Assembly (NCBI GenBank): GCA_022561095.1
Contig: JADFRV010000082.1
Location: forward strand, 1 to 9,202
DNA length: 9,202 bases
Reading direction: 5' to 3'
DNA from: Chloroflexota bacterium
Lineage (GTDB): Bacteria > Chloroflexota > Dehalococcoidia > SM23-28-2 > RBG-16-64-32
The number at the start of each line of letters is the position of its first letter. Within the stretch, counting starts at the first letter, position 1. Under the pieces are notes generated by a model that saw only the letters and a program-made list of their open reading frames with translations, ran no database searches and was not told where the DNA came from. The position numbers and the translations under genes were made by a program. Shown here one piece after another: positions 1-6,175 of the stretch.

Positions 1-58
1 TCGGAGTCGGCGTCGGCGTCGGTCCAGGCGTCGGCGTAGGGGCAGGTACCGGCGTGGG
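1..58 (-). repeat. Low-complexity repeat encoding Thr-Pro linker
   Basis: A GC-rich run of imperfect 6-base units (GGCGTC on the plus strand, read as ACG-CCG or ACT-CCG codons on the minus strand) encodes alternating Thr-Pro, interrupted by Gly, Ala and Val. It is part of the partial secreted-protein gene and probably continues past the left edge. Such tracts expand and contract by slippage, so the copy number may vary between strains. Confidence 0.6.
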
Positions 59-358
59 GGTGGACGCCCGGGTTGCCGACGGCCACAGCGTGGGTCCAGG
101 CATCTGCTGAGGCGCAAGCGGCGTTGCCGTCGGCGATGGTTCCGCGGTAGCCAGCGTGGAACCGGGAGTCACGTCACCGGGCGGATGGCCTGGGCCCGTA
201 TCGCCTTGGAGGGCTCTATCGATCCCTGGCAGAACATAGTCGAAGTCGCCGCCGTCTGGGGATTCGGCTCCCCGAACGTCAGGGCCGACCCCGTTGCCCC
301 AAAGAATAGTGAGGGCTATCCCTATGGGGAGCAGCAGTTTCAAGATCACCGCCAACAT
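1..358 (-). CDS. Partial secreted/anchored Thr-Pro-rich protein (N-terminus only)
   Basis: The reading frame opens with ATG at 358-356 and continues off the left edge, giving 119 codons without a stop. The start is well fixed: the codon just before it is an in-frame TGA, and GAGG lies 4 bases upstream as a weak ribosome binding site. Residues 1-20 (MLAVILKLLLPIGIALTILW) are hydrophobic with a single Lys, as in a signal peptide or N-terminal anchor. A possible signal-peptidase site follows near VRGA (28-31). From about residue 65 the chain becomes rich in Pro, Thr and Ser, and by 100-119 it is almost pure Thr-Pro alternation, a typical extracellular linker before a folded domain. The functional domain lies outside the window, so no function can be given. 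Proteins of this layout are common in Chloroflexota, which is an inference about lineage only. Confidence 0.72.
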   Translation of the reverse strand, partial: MLAVILKLLLPIGIALTILWGNGVGPDVRGAESPDGGDFDYVLPGIDRALQGDTGPGHPPGDVTPGSTLATAEPSPTATPLAPQQMPGPTLWPSATRASTPTPVPAPTPTPGPTPTPTP

Positions 359-601
359 TCACCCTCACGTTGCCTGGCATGCCTCCCACCAAATAGTCGA
401 CGCGCTAGCGGGCAAGACCGTTGCAAGCTCCTGCCGATCCGGCTCTCCCCCGGCAGCGATGCGCCCGATCTCCGTCCTTACGGGGCGACACTGCACGTCT
501 CGGACGCCGGCGCCGCGCTGTTTGCGGCGATTGGAGCGATGGCGGGCGAGTGAGTAACCAGCGCTTCAAGGACGCGACCGGCCGGCGTCCGGCCTTCTAA
601 G
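359..601. other. Intergenic gap between pip and the Thr-Pro-rich protein
   Basis: This 243-base stretch holds no gene that I can support. Open frames exist on the plus strand, one ending at the TGA of 551-553 and another at 557, but both run back through the minus-strand secreted-protein gene. The only clear structure is the hairpin at 580-594. A promoter for the minus-strand secreted protein should lie here, but no convincing -35/-10 pair is visible. Confidence 0.5.
580..594 (-). terminator. GC hairpin just after pip, possible terminator
   Basis: A perfect inverted repeat, GGCCGG-CGT-CCGGCC, forms a 6-bp all-GC stem with a 3-base loop 7 bases beyond the pip stop codon. On the minus strand no T run follows it, so it is not a canonical intrinsic terminator. 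On the plus strand it is followed only by TTCTAA. It may help end pip transcription or protect the 3' end, but this is weakly supported. Confidence 0.35.
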
Positions 602-1564
602 CTACGGGAGCACTGCGAATTGATCGGTGGCACGGATCAACTCTTGGCTGAGACTCGGGTTGGCCGAATGGCCCGCGTCGTCAACGATCACGAGCTCGGC
701 GCGTGGCCACACGCGGTTGAGCTGCCACGCGTTGGCGATGGGTGCTTGAAGATCAAAGCGTCCGTTCACCAAGATGCCGGGGATGTCGGCCAGCGAGTCG
801 GCGTCGCGGAGTAAGCTCCCATCCTCCAACCACGCATTGTGCCGGACGTAGTGGGTCACGATGCGCGCAAAGGCCAGCGCATAAGAGGGATCGGTGAATC
901 TCTCGGCCAGTCCAGTTGTCGGAGGCCACGCGGGTGTCGCGGACTCCCACATGCACCAGGCTTCGGCGGCCCGCTGACGGACCGTGGGGTCGGGATCGTG
1001 CAGCAGTCGGTGGTATGCCTCGACGATATCGCCGTCTTGTTCGGCGACCGGTACGCCCGCCCGGAGACGGTCCCATTGCTCGGGGAAAAAGACTGCTAGG
1101 CCGCCACGGAATGTCCAGTCAAACTCGCTGTGGCGTCCGGTCGTAACACCAAACAAGATCATCTCACTGACCCGATCCGGGTGGGTTTCGGCATAGGCTA
1201 GCGCCAACGTGCTGCCCCAAGATCCGCCGAACACCAACCATCGGTTGAATTCCAGGTGTTGACGCAGCCGTTCGATGTCCGCGATCAGGTTTGCGGTGTT
1301 GTTGCTCGTCAGGTCCGCATCAAGTGCGCTTGCGTGTGGCGTGCTCCGGCCACAGCCGCGCTGATCGAACAGAACGATGCGATAGACGGTGGGATCGAAC
1401 AGCCTGCGGTGCCACTCCGTGCATCCCGAACCGGGGCCTCCGTGCAAGACGACGGCCGGCTTGCCACGCGGGTTGCCGCATGTCTCCCAGTAGACCAGAT
1501 TGCCGTCACCTACCTCCAACATCCCATGCTCGTGCGGTTCGATCTCTGGATACAAATCGGTCAT
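602..1564 (-). CDS. pip: Proline iminopeptidase (alpha/beta hydrolase, family S33)
   Basis: This enzyme removes N-terminal proline from peptides in the cytoplasm. Counting from the chosen Met, the protein has 320 residues, normal for the family. It begins with the characteristic LYPEIEP...GMLEVGDG...YWETCGNP segment. The HGGPG oxyanion-hole motif is at 41-45, the nucleophile Ser115 lies in GGSWGS, Asp271 in NGRFD and His299 in DAGHS, so the catalytic triad is complete. A cap domain with the usual W-rich segment (AEAWCMWE) lies between. The frame remains open to an ATG at 1615, but those 17 extra residues are not family-like, no ribosome binding site precedes them, and a terminator-like hairpin (1608-1626) overlaps that ATG. 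An intermediate ATG at 1588 is also possible. It lies 82 bases downstream of cimA in the same direction. Confidence 0.93.
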   Translation of the reverse strand: MTDLYPEIEPHEHGMLEVGDGNLVYWETCGNPRGKPAVVLHGGPGSGCTEWHRRLFDPTVYRIVLFDQRGCGRSTPHASALDADLTSNNTANLIADIERLRQHLEFNRWLVFGGSWGSTLALAYAETHPDRVSEMILFGVTTGRHSEFDWTFRGGLAVFFPEQWDRLRAGVPVAEQDGDIVEAYHRLLHDPDPTVRQRAAEAWCMWESATPAWPPTTGLAERFTDPSYALAFARIVTHYVRHNAWLEDGSLLRDADSLADIPGILVNGRFDLQAPIANAWQLNRVWPRAELVIVDDAGHSANPSLSQELIRATDQFAVLP

Positions 1565-1607
1565 ACCCAATGGCCCCAGACTTCCCATATCTGATCTGCG
1601 AAAACGT

Positions 1608-1626
1608 CCTGACATCGTACGTCAGG
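1608..1626 (-). terminator. Hairpin with T run after cimA
   Basis: The arms CCTGAC and GTCAGG form a perfect 6-bp inverted repeat around a 7-base spacer, starting 20 bases past the cimA stop. On the minus strand the stem is followed by ACGTTTTCG, a short T run expected of a modest intrinsic terminator. The central CGTACG is itself palindromic, so an operator for pip is an alternative reading. Either role makes the ATG at 1615 an unlikely start for pip. Confidence 0.42.
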
Positions 1627-1646
1627 CTCGCGTTGTGCGGGCTCTC

Positions 1647-3245
1647 CTACTGAGCGCTGTGAGAGCCTCTTAGCTTCAGCAGCCAGTACTCCAGGCTGTC
1701 CGCCAGCGCCAGCCAGGACGCCTCGATTATGTCCGTCGAGGAGCCCACCGTGGTCCAGCTCTGCTCCCCGTCCGTGGACTCGATCAGAACCCGCACGTTG
1801 GCGCCGGTCCCGGCCGCCGAGTCGATGATGCGCACCTTGTAGTCGACCAGCTTGATCACGCCGATGCTGGGAAAGTGCTGGATGAGCGCCTTGCGGACGG
1901 CGGCGTCCAGGGCGTTCACGGGGCCGTTCCCCTCCGCGGCGGTGTGGTACACCTGGTCGTCCACCCGTACCTTCACCATCGCCTCGGACTGCATCTCGCG
2001 GCCGGACTCTCCCGGCTCGTGGTGACGCCGCTCCACCACCATGAAGTCCACCAGCTCGAACGGCTCCGCGTAGCCCGGACGGCTGCGCCGCACCAGCAGC
2101 TCGAACGACGCCTCCGCCCCCTCGTACTGGTAGCCGCGGCTCTCCATCAGCTTCACCTGCTCCAGCAGGCGGCGCGCCTCATCGCCCTCCAGCGGAATAT
2201 CTAGCCCCTGCTCCCGCATCTTCTCAAGGATGTTCCGCCGGCCCGCCAGCTCCGAGACCAGGATGCGGGTGTCGTTCCCCACAACAGCGGGGTCGACGTG
2301 CTGGTACGACCAGTCCTCCTTCAGCACCGCCGCCACGTGCAGCCCCGCCTTGTGCGCGAACGCGGCCGAGCCCACGTACGGCTGTCGCGGGCTGGGCGGC
2401 AGGTTGGCGATCTCGCTGATGTAGCGTGAGACCTCGGTGAGGTGGGCGAGTTGCTCGTCGGAGATAGAGTCCAGCCCCATCTTCAGCTTCAGATCGGCGA
2501 TAATGCTGAACATGTTCGCGTTCCCGCACATGTCACCGTACCCGTTCGCCGCCGCCTGGACGTGGGTGGCGCCCGCCTCGATGCCGGCCAGGCTGTTGGC
2601 GACCGCGACATCAGCGCCGTTGTGAGCGTGAATCCCTACAGCGCAGTCCACCTCCTCCACCACCAGACGCACCAGCTCCGCGACCGTAGAAGTGATAGTG
2701 CCGCCGTTGGTGTCGCACAGGACCACGCAGTCCACCCCGGCGCCGGCCGCCGTCTTCAGGCACTGCAGGGCGTACTTACGGTCGGAGACGAAGCCGTCGA
2801 AGAAGTGCTCGGCGTCGAAAAACACCTGCAGCCCCTGCGACTTCAAGTAGCGTACAGAGTCGGCGATCATCGCCAGGTTCTCCTCGGTAGTCGTCTCCAG
2901 GATGCGCGTCACCTGCCGGTCGTGCGCCTTGCCGACGATAGTGACGACGGAGGTGCCGGCGTCCACCAGCGCCCGCAGGTTGAGGTCCGTCTCCGCGTTT
3001 GAGCCAGCGCGACGCGTGGAGCCGAACGCCGCCAGCTTGGCGTTCCTGAGGGTGAGCGACCGCGCCTGGGCGAAGAACTCGGCGTCCTTCGGGTTGGAGC
3101 CGGGCCAGCCGCCCTCGATGTAGTGCACGCCCAGCTCGTCCAGCTTGCGGGCGATCTTCAGCTTGTCCGCCACAGACAGGGATATCCCCTCCATCTGGGT
3201 GCCGTCGCGGAGAGTGGTGTCGTACAGCTCGATGGGAGCAGCCAT
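1647..3245 (-). CDS. cimA: (R)-citramalate synthase
   Basis: CimA condenses pyruvate with acetyl-CoA to (R)-citramalate, the first step of the threonine-independent pathway to 2-oxobutanoate and isoleucine. The 532 residues match the usual length of this long CimA form. The HMGL-like TIM barrel begins with LYDTTLRDGTQMEG (7-20), where Arg13-Asp14 are catalytic and metal-binding. DAEHFFDG (144-151) is typical of citramalate synthase, as opposed to isopropylmalate synthase. HAHNG (206-210) supplies metal-binding histidines, and NGYGDMCGNANM (234-245) is the family signature. FAHKAGLHVAAV (296-307) belongs to the linker region. The LeuA-type regulatory domain follows at roughly 390-525, so feedback control by isoleucine is expected, though not visible. 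The ATG at 3245 has no good ribosome binding site; a small inverted repeat (3251-3263) occupies that place. No leuCD or ilv genes are in view. Confidence 0.96.
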   Translation of the reverse strand: MAAPIELYDTTLRDGTQMEGISLSVADKLKIARKLDELGVHYIEGGWPGSNPKDAEFFAQARSLTLRNAKLAAFGSTRRAGSNAETDLNLRALVDAGTSVVTIVGKAHDRQVTRILETTTEENLAMIADSVRYLKSQGLQVFFDAEHFFDGFVSDRKYALQCLKTAAGAGVDCVVLCDTNGGTITSTVAELVRLVVEEVDCAVGIHAHNGADVAVANSLAGIEAGATHVQAAANGYGDMCGNANMFSIIADLKLKMGLDSISDEQLAHLTEVSRYISEIANLPPSPRQPYVGSAAFAHKAGLHVAAVLKEDWSYQHVDPAVVGNDTRILVSELAGRRNILEKMREQGLDIPLEGDEARRLLEQVKLMESRGYQYEGAEASFELLVRRSRPGYAEPFELVDFMVVERRHHEPGESGREMQSEAMVKVRVDDQVYHTAAEGNGPVNALDAAVRKALIQHFPSIGVIKLVDYKVRIIDSAAGTGANVRVLIESTDGEQSWTTVGSSTDIIEASWLALADSLEYWLLKLRGSHSAQ

Positions 3246-3250
3246 TGCGA

Positions 3251-3263
3251 GGCTAGTTTAGCC
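3251..3263 (-). promoter_or_regulatory. Small inverted repeat at the cimA ribosome-binding position
   Basis: GGCTA and TAGCC are perfect 5-bp arms around GTT (plus strand), ending 5 bases upstream of the cimA ATG. It replaces the purine-rich sequence expected there. In RNA it would be a short hairpin at the ribosome landing site; as DNA it could be an operator. The role is inference only. Confidence 0.3.
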
Positions 3264-3274
3264 GAACAACAAAT

Positions 3275-3302
3275 GTAGAGGAAGGCTTTGGCCTTCCTCT
3301 AC
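3275..3302 (-). terminator. Strong intrinsic terminator upstream of cimA
   Basis: GTAGAGGAAGGC and its exact reverse complement form a 12-bp perfect stem with a 4-base loop (3287-3290). On the minus strand it is followed by ATTTGTTGTT, a T-rich tail; on the plus strand the tail is C-rich, so it works for minus-strand transcripts. It overlaps the stop codon (3299-3301) of the cyclase remnant, so it was probably that gene's terminator. It now sits 29 bases before the cimA start and closes transcription from the aminotransferase gene. A role as a cimA attenuator is possible, but no T-box-like or leader-peptide element is evident. Confidence 0.8.
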
Positions 3303-3406
3303 TCCCGCCCCCGCACGGCGAACAGCCGCTGCGGCTCCGCGATCCCCTTGAGCGTCTGCTCGCCCCGATCCTCGAAGCCCACGCCCGCCGCGGCTCCATA
3401 GCGGCC
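3299..3406 (-). pseudogene. C-terminal remnant of a class III adenylate/guanylate cyclase
   Basis: On the minus strand one frame runs from just after a TAG (3407-3409) to the TAG at 3299-3301. Its last 25 codons (3302-3376) read as a cyclase tail: FEDRGE, then L.G, P.RL and VR.RE before the stop. Aligned without gaps to the tail of the intact cyclase at 8271-9116, 15 of 25 residues are identical. The preceding ten residues are Gly/Ala-rich and no longer alignable, and the catalytic body is absent: only 30 bases separate the frame from the aminotransferase stop. This is a gene deleted from its 5' side, with its stop and terminator left behind. It is not likely to be expressed as a functional product. 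Confidence 0.72.
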
Positions 3407-3436
3407 CTATCCTACACCATCCGTCAACAATTCTGG

Positions 3437-4591
3437 CTAGTCGGCCTCGGACCGGACGAATCGATCGATCTCATCCAGCGCCCGCTCGATGTCGTCGGGC
3501 TCGTTATACAGGTGCGGAGAGAATCGCAGGACGTCTCGTCTGGCGGAAACGACCACCTGCCGCGAACTGAGATGGCGGGCGATCTCCTTCGGATCGGCGC
3601 CGGGGAACCGTGCCGCCACGATGGAGGTGCGCTCCTTCTCGTCCTGAGGCGAGACGACCTCGGCGTTCCGTTCCCGTAGACCCTCGATTAGCAGGTCGGC
3701 CAGGCGCTTGTTCCGCTCGAATATCCGGTCGATACCGATCCCCAGCAGGTACTCGATAGCCGCCGTCAGGCCCAACGCACAGCCGTAGGCCATGGTGCTG
3801 AACTCGAAGCGCCTCGCCGTCTCAGCGTACTCGACCCGGTCCGCCTTCAGATTCCACATCTCCCTGTGGCTGCGAAAGCCGACTAGCCCGGGGTCAAGCT
3901 TGCCCTGCAAATGGGGCGCGAGGTACAACACCGCCACGCCGAACGGCCCGCACAGCCACTTGTAGGAAGCGGCTACCAGGGCATCCACTCCCGACGCAGC
4001 GACATCGATGGGGACGGCGCCGGCTGACTGCGATGCGTCAACGACAAGCAGCGCGCCATGCTTGTGAGCAGCCTCCGCCAGTTTCGCCACGTCATAGAGC
4101 TGTCCCGTGCTGTACTCAACATCAGAGATGCAGACCACGGCCGTGTTGCTGTCGATAAGTCGAATCAGATCGTCGGGGCTGACGTAACCGTTCCTCGCCT
4201 CGGCTAACCTGACCTCGAAGCCTGTGCTACGAGCCACGCGCGCCCAGGGGTAGATCGTGCTCGGAAACGTGATCTCCGTTCCCACCACGTTGGCCTCGGG
4301 ACCGGGAGCGACAGCCCAGGCGAGCGAAGCCAGTAGCTCCGTTGCGCTGGAGCCCACCGAGATGTCGTCAGGGCGGGCGTTGAACAGCCGCGCCGCCGCT
4401 ACGTGAAGGCCCTCGAAGACCGATTCCTCGGCGGCCTCATCGAACGTCAGAGTACCGTTCTCAGTCAGGTCTTTGAACCAGTCGGTCGTTGACGCTTCTG
4501 CGCCCCTGTACATCAGGCAGACGGAGGCGGTGTTGAGGTACGCGCTCTTGCGACTCGCCGGGAAATCGCCGGCATCAACGATCGGTTCCAA
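3437..4591 (-). CDS. PLP-dependent class V aminotransferase-fold enzyme
   Basis: This is a 384-residue fold-type I PLP enzyme of the aminotransferase class V family, the superfamily of cysteine desulfurases, isopenicillin N epimerase and kynureninase. Visible cofactor sites are SVGSSATE (78-85) in the phosphate-binding region, VVDASQSAG (183-191) with Asp185 for the pyridine nitrogen, and ASYKWLCGP (208-216) with Lys211 as the Schiff-base lysine. LRFSPHLYNEPDDI (355-368) carries a probable carboxylate-binding Arg356. The RxGHHCA-type loop with the catalytic Cys of SufS/CsdA is missing; SARRDVLRFSPH occupies that region. Cysteine desulfurase activity is therefore unlikely and the substrate is unknown. 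The start is TTG at 4591, chosen because AAGGGGG (4596-4602) lies 4 bases upstream and the next Met is residue 27. It is divergent from purU. Confidence 0.88.
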   Translation of the reverse strand: MEPIVDAGDFPASRKSAYLNTASVCLMYRGAEASTTDWFKDLTENGTLTFDEAAEESVFEGLHVAAARLFNARPDDISVGSSATELLASLAWAVAPGPEANVVGTEITFPSTIYPWARVARSTGFEVRLAEARNGYVSPDDLIRLIDSNTAVVCISDVEYSTGQLYDVAKLAEAAHKHGALLVVDASQSAGAVPIDVAASGVDALVAASYKWLCGPFGVAVLYLAPHLQGKLDPGLVGFRSHREMWNLKADRVEYAETARRFEFSTMAYGCALGLTAAIEYLLGIGIDRIFERNKRLADLLIEGLRERNAEVVSPQDEKERTSIVAARFPGADPKEIARHLSSRQVVVSARRDVLRFSPHLYNEPDDIERALDEIDRFVRSEAD

Positions 4592-4595
4592 TTCG

Positions 4596-4602
4596 CCCCC
4601 TT
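4596..4602 (-). promoter_or_regulatory. Ribosome binding site fixing the TTG start of the aminotransferase
   Basis: On the minus strand AAGGGGG is placed 4 bases before the TTG at 4591-4589. No other initiation codon lies nearby in frame, so this site decides the start. Confidence 0.65.
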
Positions 4603-4712
4603 CTAGGTCGCGAACCCGTCCTCGCCCGCGCCTTCACATCTTACATCGCCAGGACGGAAGAGAGAGGCGCAACCTCAAGCACGACCCCACCGTCTCGCGC
4701 CTGCAACACCAC

Positions 4713-4721
4713 TGCTATAAT
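4713..4721 (+). promoter_or_regulatory. Extended -10 promoter of purU
   Basis: TGCTATAAT is a perfect extended -10 element (TG, one base, TATAAT). The place of a -35 box, about 17 bases upstream, reads TCTCGC and is a poor match, as is common when an extended -10 is present. Transcription would begin near 4728, only about a dozen bases before the ATG at 4741, and downstream of the first possible ATG at 4720, which overlaps the -10 itself. Confidence 0.6.
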
Positions 4722-4740
4722 GTCGTCATCCCACACGAAG

Positions 4741-5604
4741 ATGGACGATAAAACCGTAACCGCAGTCCTCCTCCTCTCCTGCCCCGACCAGAAGGGGCTG
4801 GTCGCCTCCGTCTCCGACTTCCTCTACCGCAACGACGGCAACATCATCCACGCCGACCAGCACACGGACGCCGAACAGGGACTCTTCCTCCAGCGCGTGG
4901 AGTGGGAGCTCGCCGGATTCCGCGTCCCCCGCGAGGAGATCGCCGAGGCGTTCCGCCCCATCGCCGAGCGGTTCGGCATGACCTGGAGCCTTCACTTCTC
5001 CGATTACCTGCCGCGCATCGCCGTCTTCGTCTCCCAACAGGCCCACTGCATGTACGACCTGCTCGCCCGCCAGCGCATGGGCGAGTTCCGCGCGGAGCTG
5101 CCGCTGCTGATCAGCAACCACCCCGACCTGCGCTCGGTCGCCGCCGGCTTCGGCGCCCATTATCACCACTTCCCGATCACCCCTGACACGAAAGCCGACC
5201 AGGAGCAGGCGATCATCGAGACGCTGGAGGTGCAGCGCATCGACCTCATCGTCCTCGCCCGCTACATGCAGATCCTCAGCGGCGAGTTCGTCGCCCGCTA
5301 CCCCAACCGGATCATCAACATCCACCACTCGTTCCTGCCCGCCTTCGCCGGCGCGCGCCCCTACCATCAGGCGTACGAGCGCGGCGTCAAGGTGATCGGC
5401 GCCACCGCCCACTACGTCACCGCGGAGCTGGACCAGGGGCCGATCATAGATCAGGACGTCGTGCGGGCCAGCCATCGCGACTCCGTCGCCGACCTGGTGC
5501 GCAAGGGGAAGGACCTGGAGAAGGTGGTGCTGGCGCGCGCGGTTGACCTCCACCTGCGCAACCGCATCGTCGTCTACGGCAACAAGACCGTGGTGTTCGA
5601 CTAG
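4741..5604 (+). CDS. purU: Formyltetrahydrofolate deformylase
   Basis: PurU hydrolyses 10-formyltetrahydrofolate to tetrahydrofolate and formate, balancing the one-carbon pool and supplying formate for purine synthesis. From the ATG at 4741 the protein has 287 residues, close to the E. coli enzyme (280). An N-terminal ACT domain (about 5-80, VLLLSCPDQKGLVASVSDFL) precedes the formyltransferase-like catalytic domain (about 90-285). The catalytic trio of this fold is present: Asn193 and His195 in INIHHSFLPAF, and Asp231 in ELDQGPIIDQD. The ACT domain probably binds an amino-acid effector, methionine or glycine in E. coli. An ATG at 4720 would add MSSSHTK, but it overlaps the -10 element, so 4741 is preferred. 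The leader is very short with no clear ribosome binding site. It is the only plus-strand gene in the window. Confidence 0.95.
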   Translation: MDDKTVTAVLLLSCPDQKGLVASVSDFLYRNDGNIIHADQHTDAEQGLFLQRVEWELAGFRVPREEIAEAFRPIAERFGMTWSLHFSDYLPRIAVFVSQQAHCMYDLLARQRMGEFRAELPLLISNHPDLRSVAAGFGAHYHHFPITPDTKADQEQAIIETLEVQRIDLIVLARYMQILSGEFVARYPNRIINIHHSFLPAFAGARPYHQAYERGVKVIGATAHYVTAELDQGPIIDQDVVRASHRDSVADLVRKGKDLEKVVLARAVDLHLRNRIVVYGNKTVVFD

Positions 5605-5645
5605 GGAGGGCTAGGAGGACTCCTCGCTCTCCTCCTGACGCTCCC
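5604..5645. terminator. Hairpin shared by the convergent purU and SRPBCC gene ends
   Basis: AGGAGGA (5613-5619) pairs with TCCTCCT (5630-5636), and an outer stem GGGAG (5604-5608) pairs with CTCCC (5641-5645) across a symmetric 4-by-4 internal loop. It spans the 6-base gap between the two stop codons and the acidic tail codons of the SRPBCC gene. No T run follows on either strand, so a bidirectional terminator role is only plausible. Confidence 0.3.
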
Positions 5646-6117
5646 CAGAGCTCTCCTGCTGCTCCTGAACCGGGCTCTCCCCCGTGGCCCCCTCCAGCTT
5701 CTCCTTAATCCGGCCCAGCCCTTCCTCCATCGCCTTCCGGGTGGACGAGCCGGCAGTCAAGCTGATGAACGACCCCATCAGCCCGCTCGGCGGCTCAAAC
5801 CGCTCGATGAGCAGCGTGCCGCCCTCCTGGGGCGACAGCTCGAACGACCAACCGAACTTCATCCCCATCGCACCCGTCGTTCGCCAGCCGAACCCATCGT
5901 TCGGCTTGTGCTCGGTCACCTCCACCGTCTCGTTGGCGGTAATACCAAAGTTCTTGCCCTTCGACCGATAGCTGGCGCCAACGCCGACCGGCCCCTCGGA
6001 GGTCTTCTCGATCTCCATACAGTGGCTCCACTCCGGGTGCTTCTCCAGGTCAGACAGATACGCGAACACCTCCTCCGGCGCCGCGTTGATCTGGGTTTGG
6101 AACTCAATCGTCGCCAT
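5611..6117 (-). CDS. SRPBCC (START/Bet v1-like) family protein with acidic tail
   Basis: This 168-residue protein has the SRPBCC fold, a helix-grip barrel with a hydrophobic ligand cavity. The opening IEFQTQINAAPEEVFAYLSD (4-23) and the HPEW at 27-30 are typical of the polyketide-cyclase/dehydrase-like branch. The middle strands carry GWRTTGAMGMKFGWSFEL, and the long C-terminal helix spans about 112-143. The last 25 residues are a hydrophilic Glu/Ser/Gln-rich tail, probably disordered and outside the fold. No catalytic residues can be assigned, and ligand and function are unknown. A strong ribosome binding site (AAGGAGG, 6125-6131) lies 7 bases before the ATG. It is 58 bases downstream of the sulfite-oxidase-like gene in the same direction and so is probably the last gene of that operon. 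Confidence 0.85.
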   Translation of the reverse strand: MATIEFQTQINAAPEEVFAYLSDLEKHPEWSHCMEIEKTSEGPVGVGASYRSKGKNFGITANETVEVTEHKPNDGFGWRTTGAMGMKFGWSFELSPQEGGTLLIERFEPPSGLMGSFISLTAGSSTRKAMEEGLGRIKEKLEGATGESPVQEQQESSGERQEESEESS

Positions 6118-6175
6118 GACTCTGCCTCCTTCTAGGGCGATTACCGCCCGAACCGTCCGGTTGCCTGCGCCGGCG

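Noticed and set aside
3275..3302. Inverted repeat as an insertion-sequence end or CRISPR-like repeat
   Set aside because: There is a single copy with a 4-base loop and a T-rich tail on one strand, and no transposase or spacer array; terminator explains it fully.
3246..3436. T-box riboswitch or leader peptide controlling cimA
   Set aside because: I looked for the T-box antiterminator core and for a short frame rich in branched-chain codons and saw neither; most of the gap is explained by the cyclase remnant.
4726..5553. Long open frame (275 codons) on the minus strand opposite purU
   Set aside because: It is the antisense shadow of a GC-rich gene: its protein is Val/Asp/Gly/Leu-rich with no recognisable domain, while the plus strand encodes a complete PurU.
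5611..5685. Acidic Glu/Ser tail of the SRPBCC protein as a frameshifted or separate gene
   Set aside because: The frame is continuous with the fold and ends at a normal stop; low-complexity tails of this kind occur in soluble proteins, so no break is implied.
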